A DNA stretch of 64,000 nt, from assembly GCA_963930775.1 (NCBI GenBank), contig OZ005691.1, forward strand, positions 5,515,000 to 5,578,999, in the 5' to 3' direction. A model generated the notes under the pieces. It was not told the DNA's origin, did no database searches, and was given only the letters and a program-made list of their open reading frames with translations. This document shows, piece by piece, positions 49,401 through 59,700 of the stretch. A program made the position numbers and the translations under genes. Each line of letters opens with the position of its first letter. Position 1 is the stretch's first letter. Source of the stretch: Cliona cf. orientalis (Eukaryota; Porifera; Demospongiae; Clionaida; Clionaidae).

Positions 49401-51461
49401 AAATATAGGTATCTTACATTCTGATTCGATGGGGCTTTGCATTCCAGTTTGCGGATAGCCACCAGCCAAACATTTGCCACTAGCATTATTGACGACCTTT
49501 ACCATTCATTGTTATGCGCACGAGCACGTGCACAAAACACAAGGCCTGTATGCTTTGAGTGGGCACTGTTGATAGGCGTGGTTACGAAGGCTAACAAAAA
49601 GGCACTATTTGTGACGCTTGTGGACCACATCCCTCTATTCGAAGCACACTGAAGCCCGTTTTTCGCCAAATGCGACTGATTCATTGTGCTTACCAGTCGC
49701 TCAGGTCCCTAGACCTCGAGATATGGCGATTTTTCTGCTAATGACAACGACAACGACAATGACGACACGACCGATTACTTTACTTTGCGCACGGGGTAAT
49801 AATATTATTATAATACCAGTATATACATGATTATAGCTTTGTTCTTTGCATAAAATTAATATTTGCTGTGATATAATATTATTATTATAGCTATAGCCCT
49901 AGATACGAGGCTAGGGATATGGCAGTCAGTATAGACAGATCCTGGCTATCAAATTAACATGATATCATAATACTGTTATACGTAGAATTTTTGCCAATTT
50001 CGCCACCTATTATACTCTCATTGGTGAAAATTCCACACTAACTACTATAATCAAGAGTTGAGTGATAATAATTATTATTATGTAATATAGAACTACCATA
50101 AATCACGAATATTTCGATGTTAAAATATTTTTGGACAGCATGGCTTATGCGAAAATTAAACGCACGAAAAACATACACAATATTAACGACAATGTGGTAC
50201 AGGATCATTTGTCTGAAAATTATTTAACGCGAAAAATTATCGCATGAAATATCTTAGACACGAAATATTCGTGATTTATGGTACATACTTTTGTATTTGA
50301 GATTACCCTCACTTCTAATAGGTGGTGTATTTACCAAGATCTATGCAAAGAAGACAAAATAACCCACAAGCATTACATTTTAATTCTTGTTTGTTCAATC
50401 TGGTTGTTTGGTGTCTACTTGTTCAATCATGAAAGTTATCATGACGATCAAAATTTCCTGATATGCATGAAATTCTGCCCTGTCCTGCACATCAAAATTT
50501 AATTCATCTGATGCTGGTTGGCTGTAGTTGTACCTGTTATTGCGCCATGATACATGCATAATTGCAAGTAGCAGGCCACATAATTGTTTCGTGCACTTAT
50601 ACATCTTTGCAAGCTATAATAATTATTATTATCTATTACAGATGACTATCCTATTATACTATCCTAGTATTGTGTTTACCATGCAGTACATGTATCATGC
50701 ATGAGGTGGGTAGTTGCCTATAGTGGGTACATAATAATAATAAGTCATACCTCGAGCTGATTGCTATATATATTATAGGATACCAATTATTCTGTAGAGC
50801 ACACTAATTATGTAATTCAATTACAATAATTATAATATTAGCAGTTGTACGTATAGTGGTAGCTGCTGTAATAATAATTATTGCTTGATAGTTGATTATA
50901 ATAAATTATTATTATTATTATAGGATCCTCACTCATCCAAAATGTCATAATAATAACATTAATACCACATGTGCATGCTCCAGTTCACTGTGTAATGCCA
51001 CTGGACTATTATTATAATGCTACAGGGACCCAGAAAACAAAATACTATACTTATATAATTATATTCGAGGTTAGTAGTCTGCAGGCAAGGTCTGCTCAAT
51101 GCAAGTGTATACATGTTTCCCATAGCCTCATGACTTATATTATGGTCAGGAGCTAATTAATTAGTACAATGACAATGTCATAATTATCAGTAAGCCAAGA
51201 TCCTCTATTCATGTACTACACACAATGTAACATTGAAAACGTGGGAGTGGCCTGGGGATGAGGCTAGGCCATCACTGCACTGCTTTTGTTGACTTTCTCT
51301 CACATTAAGTAGCTATATAGCTACCTCCTCTGCAGGTGTGTAGGGTTGGAAGCATCAGTCTTCTCCATTCTGACAGATTCAAGCACATCAATAACATTGC
51401 TGCTCCACAAAACAGGGCTAGGGCTAACGTACTGCACAACTATGTGTATGGTACACAGTAG
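42920..51461 (+). CDS. Free-standing myosin-I TH1 domain protein
   Basis: Exons join in phase: 42920-43109, 45816-45899, 46491-46725, 48937-48995, 50924-50943 and 51336-51461. They encode about 237 residues. After an acidic start (MSISDFDLDEEG) and a basic patch (KKVRRRSSQLKRL) come blocks typical of the class-I myosin tail homology 1 domain: GDHLDLKEHPK, FSDAVTKVNRKGR, VKVKRRIQLANIS, DNFFVVHV, YDYLFVSGRKTE and HRRLVFQQGEG. TH1 domains bind acidic phospholipids. Normally they follow a motor and IQ motifs, but no motor can precede this exon because the Rab gene lies 272 bp upstream on the other strand. A membrane adaptor without motor activity is the inference. The last two exons are less sure: an alternative final exon 51802-51858 (HLPEAVELKSRENNNTTI, then stop) is also in phase. 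Introns carry families A and D. Confidence 0.7.
44924..45065. repeat. Hairpin-forming inverted repeat
   Basis: About 142 bp with arms near 50 bp ('acgaagattttttgcggaca', 'actgttcggtaaaatttgcc' and their inverses) around a short loop containing 'tctagtcatcctcagggcat'. It lies in an intron of the TH1 gene and is probably a tiny MITE. Confidence 0.75.
46429..46480. repeat. (CT)n microsatellite at a splice acceptor
   Basis: About 26 CT units ending 11 bp before exon 3 of the TH1 gene (acceptor 'gatcag' to 46490). It serves as an extreme polypyrimidine tract. Confidence 0.9.
46880..47440 (-). mobile_element. Family D non-autonomous element, copy 2
   Basis: Inverse of 11022-11584. It begins 'ttaaccctagccacaaagcg' and ends near 'ggtgagggttctgcactc'. 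It sits in an intron of the TH1 gene, and a run-on frame from exon 3 enters it. Confidence 0.7.
47607..48152 (-). mobile_element. Family A element, copy 2
   Basis: Inverted relative to copy 1. It has ATCTCCCCAGTAGC at one end (about 47609) and CTACTGGGGAGAT near 48125-48138. It lies in an intron of the TH1 gene. Confidence 0.8.
48348..48844 (+). mobile_element. Family A element, divergent copy 3
   Basis: Follows the family A order ('ggtaaaggtcgtc', 'gtgacaagtttcgaagcttc', 'taaattactactgagggcat') but with many changes, including degraded inverted repeats. It is older than the other copies. Confidence 0.65.
49204..49800 (+). mobile_element. Family B element, copy 2
   Basis: Close match to 21064-21648 in the same orientation, from 'ctagagctctatagagcaca' to 'tttgcgcacggggtaat'. 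It lies in an intron of the TH1 gene. Confidence 0.7.
50094..50283. mobile_element. 190-bp MITE with perfect 23-bp ends, copy 1
   Basis: Begins TACCATAAATCACGAATATT and ends with its exact inverse. A second copy at 61923-62112 keeps the same length and interior ('gttaaaatatttt', 'acagcatggctt', 'aatattaacgacaatg'). Confidence 0.85.
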
Positions 51462-51886
51462 CTGATATTAAATGCATATACTGCAGGGCCGTAGGAAGCA
51501 AAAAAGTAGTGGTCAGGCTCATAATCTATGATGATGAGAGAATTAAATAAAGTAGATAGTACAAGGAGTTTAGTGGAAGACAAGAGTTAAAATCACTTAC
51601 AAGATTTGATGGGAAAAGCTACTGCGCATGCGCACAAGGAAGTTATGACGATCTTTACCTAAAGATCGATCCAAAAGTGGTCAGGCCATGGCCTGACCAG
51701 CTCCTACGGCCCTGTACTGTCAGTTTAATTTAAAATTAACCATGAATGATTTATGTAGTGGCACGTATTATGACATTGTCATTCTCATGTTTGATTTGCA
51801 GCACCTGCCTGAAGCTGTGGAATTGAAGTCAAGGGAAAATAATAATACTACCATTTAAGACACTAAACAAATAAGTTATTATAATA

Positions 51887-52460
51887 TGAACCCTTGACCA
51901 TCTCCCCAGTAGCTGCACAGTGTAATGGTGCATGTGGTAAAAGGTCGTCAATCGAATGCGTACACATCGATCGATGCTGGCCCCAGAAATCATGGAGAGG
52001 GCGTCTAGATCGGCTCTCAATCTTGATAGCGACAAGTTTCGATGCTTCAATCACAGAGACGAACTCGACAGCACAGTATTCCTTCCGAACTTCAGGTTGG
52101 TCGCGCTGCTGCAATCTCGCGCGGGCCAGCCCCTTGTGACATGACAATGATGCATGCTATATATAGCGCAAGGCTAGCTTTATTTATCCACGGCATTACG
52201 TAAGCCCAGAAAACACGTGAAGTTCAACCAACAGTACTTTTCAGAGAAAGTAGCGCTCAGCTTGTAATGTATTCGCTGGATACACGCGTAAGATACTCTA
52301 CATATTTACTGATTTTCAAATCCCAGAAAGGCTCCAGCGAGGTCCTGGATTTTTTCATAATTACCTCATAGGTTGCATCATAATTTCATCATAATTTCAT
52401 CATAGATTACACCACAATTACCTCATAACCACAGAAAAGTAAATTGCTACTGGGGAGATA
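51887..52460 (+). mobile_element. Family A element, copy 4
   Basis: Full length, with intact ATCTCCCCAGTAGC and GCTACTGGGGAGAT ends. A family F element abuts its right end directly. Confidence 0.8.
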
Positions 52461-52889
52461 ATGAACAACTTGGAGACTACGTCCAGAGTCCCTCACGAAT
52501 ACGCCGCCATAAATTCGAACTAGGACACATCGACAAACTGCGCATGCTCCGTATACGTGTACAATATTGGGGCGCGCGGCTTGAGCCGGTTGACCTTCAC
52601 CCGCCATGTGCTCGACTGAATAGGGAAATCCCCCCGAGTGCGAGCTCGCCAAAGAAAGCGAACCGAGAAAATCGCCATATCTCATCGATAGTCCACGATG
52701 TCTTCTACGCTAGGTTCGAATTCTGGGTCCCAACAACCTTTCATGCGCGCTAAACATTTTGAAACAGTTTCACAGGAATTACATCATAAGTTTCATCATA
52801 GGTTTCATCATCATTTCATCATCATTTCATCACAATTTCATCATAGCGAGAGCCGAATTCTTAGTTTCTAATTGGGACTCTGGACGTAA
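52461..52889 (+). mobile_element. Family F element, copy 1
   Basis: About 430 bp from 'atgaacaacttggagactac' to 'gggactctggacgtaa'. Subterminal inverted repeats TACGTCCAGAGTCCC / GGGACTCTGGACGTA. The 3' part is a run of 'catcatttcat' words. Confidence 0.75.
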
Positions 52890-53746
52890 TGAACAACTTA
52901 GAGACTACGTCCAGAGTCCCTCACGAATACGCCGCCATAAATTCGAACTAGGACACACTGACAAACTGCGCATGCTCCGTATACGCGTACAATATTGGGG
53001 CGCGCGACTTGAGCCGGTTGACCCGGACGTGACCTCCACCTGCCACGTGCTAGACTGAATAGGGAAATCCCTCCGAGTGCGTGCTCGCCAAAGAAAGCGA
53101 ACTGGGAGATCTCTTCTACGCTAGGTTCGAATTCTGGGTCCCAACACCCTGTCATGCGCGCTAAACATTTTGAAGCAGTTTTCACCCCAATTTCATCATA
53201 GGTTTCATCATCATTACATCCCGAGTCCCAATTCGCAAAAAAAAAAAAACAATTTGGCCGCGTGATGAGTAATTGATGACGAAGTAATGATGAAATGATG
53301 ACGAAATTTATGATGAAACCTATGATGTAATTGCTGTGAAACTGTTTCAAAATGTTTAGCGCGCATGAAAGGTTGTTGGGACCAAGAATTCGAACCTAGC
53401 GTAGAAGACATCGTGGACTATCGATGAGATATGGCGATTTTCTCAGTTCGCTTTCTTTGGCGAGCTCGCACTCGGGGGGATTTCCCTGTTCAGTCTAGCA
53501 CATGGCAGGTGGAGGTCACGTTCAGGTCAACCGGCTCAAGCCGCGCGCCCCAATATACGTGTATACGGAGCATGCGCAGTTTATCGATGTGTCCTAGTTC
53601 GAATTATGGCGGCGTACAGTGAGTGCAGTGCAATACTTATGAGGGACTCGGGATGTAGTCTCTAAGTTGTTCATTTCATCATATTTCATCATCATTACCT
53701 CATCGAGCGGCCGAATCGATTTGTTAAATTGGGACTCTGGACGTAA
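52889..53746 (+). mobile_element. Family F copy 2, interrupted by inverted copy 3
   Basis: A second direct copy abuts the first. It is broken at about 53212 by an inverted third copy (53213-53674, ends 'ttacatcccgagtccc' and 'gggactcgggatgta') and resumes to end 'gggactctggacgta' at about 53746. The cluster finishes 200 bp before the start of the Death-GTPase gene. Confidence 0.7.
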
Positions 53747-53947
53747 GGACGTAATTATTACATCACAAGTTTGTTTATGCGCATGCGCGTGGGATATCGA
53801 TCATGACGTAGCCACACCCAGTTGTTGTGGTTTACTGTGCTAAACTGAAAGCAATTCACCGACGAAACGAAACTTGCCCAGCGAACTCGGTACATCTTTT
53901 AGCTAGCCACTCTACTCCGATCGATCAAACCAGCTAGTTGTGTAGCT

Positions 53948-56730
53948 ATGGCGGAGGCCAGTAGCTCTGGGAGAGAAGAAGATGACTCCGATGAAGCCTC
54001 TCAGGGTGACGGCGCGATCACCGCGGCTAGCCGGCGCCCGCCGCGACACATCAAGAGGAAGAAGCTACGCTACGTTCAAGACTACCTACAAAGATTACCG
54101 AAACACCAGCGACGGAGAATACAAAAAGAAATATACAAAAGCTACAAACCAGGTGAGATCGACTGCTTATGCTTTAGTGCGTACATATTGACTGAATTAA
54201 TTCTTAATTATCACCAGCAACAAGTATTGCTGTAGATGAAGTACTAATACTTTCCATGCTGCTAATAGATGTGTTTGGTCTATTTATGTGGGGTTTGTTG
54301 AATGGCTTCAACTAATAAATCATCTGAATTTAGGAGTTACATCAAAATTAATGAGCCCTGCTCTCATCAAGCATAATAATATCATAATCATCAGGATCCC
54401 CACAATTGACCCCCAAAAAGTAGTATCAAGTGACACCAATGATTATGATAATCCGTTTAAATTATTCCACATCCCTTCAAGTTCACCCCCCCCCCCCCCC
54501 CAACGAAAATTGTAGCCCTGTATGTGACCATAACGTAGAAGTTAGCGGCTCCGAAATTGATGAGGATGAAGCTGAGTAGAATGGCGACACTTCTGCTTTA
54601 GTGCCCTTTCTACAGGTCCCCTGCTCTTGCATGTACTGGTAGCAGTCGTTTAACTGGCACGGGTTGTTTCCTAACACGAAGCAGTCACCCAGACTTGTTT
54701 GATTACAATAGCAAGTACCATTTTCATTACACACGCCCACTCCTAAGTAATCACTACCAGATGGTATGATGGTTCAGATGGTTCCCTGGGTTCTGAGTTG
54801 CTACACATGCTTCTCTGCAGTGCCCTGCAGTGTGGTCTATGTGAACTTTTTTCCTCGAGTGTGAGACATTCATTCAGTGCTATAGGATATAATAATATTA
54901 TGTACACTAACTCTCCCAGCTCTCAGGACACCGCATAAATTAAAATTTAATAGTTCCATTGTAATTATTTCATCATCCTTCAGTTTCTAGAAAAGGTTAC
55001 TGACACACTGTCAGGTACGTTCATCCTCTGCCACTACAAAAGATAAAAATTAATGTAAAACATTATGACGAGGATGTATAATTACCCAATTTCCCCAAAG
55101 TTTATAATCATCAGTTGCCCTAATCTTGTGCTCAATGGTATCCAACTTCCTTATATGGAAGTATCTCCTGTCATCTCCACTCTTTGATGTACTGCTTACT
55201 AGAGGCACGGCTAGCTATAGGGGGTGAGCATTCTGAATAATAATAATTAGTATTATACATAGATAATTCCTGGTATGCTAAAGTTATTCAGTTAGCTGAG
55301 TGGTCACGATAAACCACTATAAGTAAACCATAGACTGCTATTACAATTCTTGTGATATAAATCAGCTATGAGTTAATTATGTGGTCAGTCTTCAGAATAA
55401 TTAATATACCGAACATGTCTGTGCAATACGTGAAGTGTTAAATTATATATAATAATAATATGGAGACAATGGAGCATGCCATTACAATATTAATAAGCAA
55501 TAACCTTGCAGGGTTTGTGAACAAATCAGTATCTAGTAAAATTTAAATTATACCAAACACATCCTTAATTAAAATTCTCTGCATTGTATTTGTGAAAGTG
55601 TATATTTCATTGAATCAAGTACGTGAACTTCAGTGCAGCTAGTGTAGCTTTATCATATATATATTGATTGATGTGTTCACTCCAATGCCACAGCTCTCGC
55701 TGTCGACAACATCACCAGCACTCTCGATGGAATACGCTGGGGGACAATTGTTCAGTACATACTTCGCCTCCCCGACTCCAAATATGTTGAAATAACAGAG
55801 CAGTTTTCTAGTGGTGATGATAGAGCAAGAGCTGGAGTGAGGGAGTGGCTGCTACGAGACCCTCTCGCCAGCTGGAGGAGACTGATCGACCATCTTTATC
55901 GTTTCAGTGAAGCAGAGCGAGCAGATAGTATACTTCACTACGTTGAGGAATTGACTGGTATGTACATGGTAATGATTATGAACACTTGACCATATCCCTA
56001 GTAGCTGATGCATGTTGGTAAATGGTCGTCAATATAATGCGTACACATCGATGCCGGGACCAGAAATCATGGAAATCCATTCAACCTCGATAGTGGCAAG
56101 TTTCTATGCTTTAATCACAGAGACGAACTTGACAGCGCAGTATACCTTCCAAACTTCAGATTGGTCACGCCACAGTCTCACGCGTGGGCCAGTCCCTTGT
56201 TAGTGATGCGCACTATAAATAACGCAAGGCTAGCTTTAATTACCACGGCATTACAATTATGTGAGCCAAGGAAGTTCAACCAGCGGTACTTCTCAGAGAA
56301 AGTTGCGCTCAGCTTGTAATCTATTCGCTGGATACACGCATAAGATACTCTACGTATTTACTGATTTTCAAGTCCCAGAAAGGCTCCAGCGAGGCCCTAG
56401 ATTTTTTCATAATTACCTCATAGGTTGCACCATAATTTCATCATAATTTCACCATATGTTACACTATAATTATTACCTCATGACCATGGAAGGGAATATT
56501 ATAATGAAAATCCTACTACATCCCTTGAAAAGTATTACACTGCCATAATCAACCTCAAACATATTATCAATAAACTGCGCATGCTCATAATACATAATAT
56601 TGGGGTGCGCGGCCTGAGCCGGTTGACCTGGTCGTTCATGACCTGAGCCGAGCTTTATAGCTCCATCTTGCCATGGGCCATGTGCATGCTAGACTGAATA
56701 GGAAAATTCCCACCCCCCCTTCCCCACGCC

Positions 56731-56762
<32 letters not shown>

Positions 56763-59700
56763 CGTACAAGTTCATCAAAGAATGCGAATTGAGAGAATTG
56801 ACATGTATCATCGATAGTCCACGGTCTCTTATTTGAATTCTGGATCCTAACAACCCTTAATTCATGTGAGCTAAACATTAAATTTATGATACAGTCTTCA
56901 CAGTAACTTCATCATAATGTTTCATCATCATTAATTTTCATAATAGGTTGGCCGAATTTTTTTGTTGATTGGGAATCGGGATGTAATGGTTCATACTACA
57001 CTACACCACATGATGCATGGAAAATGTTCAAGGGAGAAAGTCACTGGTCCATATAATATCTATATATATATAAACAGGGGCATACCTTAGTTGTTTCCTT
57101 GTTGCCCAGAAACCCCCTTGGCAATCAGATTTAGCATTATCTTAGTATGACTTAGCTGCTATAGGAAACCCCCTTGGTTTCCAGATTCCATCTGCAGGCA
57201 CTAAAATCTCTTAAAACTTACCGTATATGTTCTAATGTAGGCGCTACCCTAATTTAGGCGCCCATTGAGACCTGCGCAAATTTTTCGGTTCTAATTTAAG
57301 GCGCCTTTCCGGACTCAATTATTTTTAGGCAGCGCCTATTTAATTGGAATGTATTGCCACGTGCAATATGCCAATACTGCGGTACCATACCGTACCGTCG
57401 ATCGATCTATCAAGCTAGCAGTTTAGATGTCAAACTAAGCTGTCTCTTACATTTATATGGGCACTTACCGACTGCTTTGATGTCTTTCTGGAGTTAGAGA
57501 TAATCGTTCTGATGGCTACGGTATCGACAACTTGAGAATGATTCAGCGATGAGAATGAAATTTCCATGTCATATTCACTGCCACTAAATAGGACCAATTA
57601 GTGATAGCGCTTGTGCTCTGACGAAACTTCCAGAACCGTTCTAATTGCAGGTCTTAGGCGCCCTTTGACCTGCTCATGAATTTTTAAGTTCTAATTGGAG
57701 GTGCCTGCACGATCTGTAATTATTTTGGGGGGGGGGGGGGGAGGGGGGCGCCTATATTAGAAAGTATACGGTAGCTTAGAACTCTCCTCTGGTGTTTTTC
57801 CTTGTGTTTCTTTGCTAAAATCTTCGAAAATCTGGCAAACTGTTACTAAAACATGCTAAACGGCGATCGTCAATTAGAGGGCATGACCCCAAAAAGTGGG
57901 CGTGGTCGCTAAACTTTTCGCGCGCGCTTCATGCGGAACTAGCTACTTAGAAACACCTGTATTAAATCCTGGGTACGCCCCTGATAAATTAATGCCCAAA
58001 AAACATGTGAACATGTAGGCATGTGTGTGGTATGTTTATTACCTGAGCGCACGCATGCGCAAGGAGTAAAGCATCAGTTTGTCCGTCTGTCTTTGTTGTC
58101 GTTGTCGTTGTTGTTGTCGGCACGAAAATCGCCAGATCTTGAGTTCTAGGCGTCTATGCAGGGGCGGATCTAGGATTTTTAGTATGGTGGGGTTGTAGGT
58201 TTAATTGCGCGCGAAGCGTGCGAAATTTTTGCGACCACGCCCACTTTTAATGAGCCACGCCCACTTTTAGTCGCCCCAGATGACCTGCAGTAACACTCAG
58301 CTGACTCTTGTGGTCTACAGTAGATTATTCATAGCTGAAGCCATGTTCAGGGTGTACCACTAACCACCGTGCACCACCTGTTGGTTTGAGGCCAATTATG
58401 TACTATATACACAGCTTGTCTGCTGCTAACCATAGAGTGGCAGCTACTGTGCCAAGCTATAGTAAGCCTTGTATATAAGTGGGAGGGGCTGCTCAAAATC
58501 GTTTGGGGGGGTTGCAACCCCAGCAACCCCCCCCCCTAGATCCGCCCCTGCTATGCGTGCTGTAAGCACAACCAATTGATAGATATCGGTGAAAAACTGG
58601 TTTGTACAGGCTTCGAATTCCTCAAAAAAGCTTACTAGTGCTACAAATCGTGCATTTCTGTTCAACATTCCTATGGTTTATCGACCACACTCACTCTTTT
58701 AGCATGCTGATGCAACTGCGCATGCTCCAGCTCAGTATTGGAAAGGGTCGTCAGGTCATAAAATAGCTCTGCCGCAGAGTGTTGCAGTACTATGCTACAG
58801 TGGCTACAGAGCGCGCGGGGTATGTGCTCTACAGAGCTCTAGTGTTTGTTACGTGTTTGTGTTGTAATTCATAATAATGTGGCTAGAGCTCGATACACAT
58901 CCTGCATAATTATGCCTCAAGAGCTTGAAAGTAGGCTGTTTTGGGCCATGTAGCGATGAGTACCTTCTGATTAGGAAGTGACTTTTAGTGTTGGTAGTTA
59001 TCATTAATTTTGTCGCTGAGCACTTAAGCTAACTAGCACTCGAGCTCTATGCTCTGGTGCGTGCCACTAGTACTGACATCATCTGTCACATGACTTAACC
59101 ATGGCAACAGTTTAATTATGAGCGTGCACATTTTATGACGAAATGGATGACCAATTGTGTGAAATGCACTGCATAAATTAACCCACAATTTACTAACTGT
59201 CATGATAACATAAAAATAGCTTGCCATGGACATACACTCAGCAAACTGGAGTGGATTTATACTTGAACTAAGGTGAGAGGTCAAGCCAGTCTTGAATTAG
59301 CCCAGGAAAAGATGAAAGAAAGATTGACAATTTGCATTTTTTTTCCAAAATACAAAAACAGCTGGTTCAGGCATATCCGATTGTTTCCACGGATGTTTGG
59401 GGCTTGATAGATATTCTGGCGTAGATCACAAACATGAAAATTAAAAACTTAGAAACTTATTTGCTTTGAGATATTTACTGTTTTGTAATGTATTATATAG
59501 TATATGGCACATCCAGGCCATTCCTACTTGTAGAGTCTACCGACTCTATGATCATTATTATTATGAACACTTGACCATCTCCCCAGTAGCTACACAGTGT
59601 AATGGTGCATGTGGTAAAAGGTCGTCAATAGAATGCGTACACATCAATCGATGCTGGCCCCTTTAAATCATGGAGATGGCGTCAAAGATAGACTCTCAAC

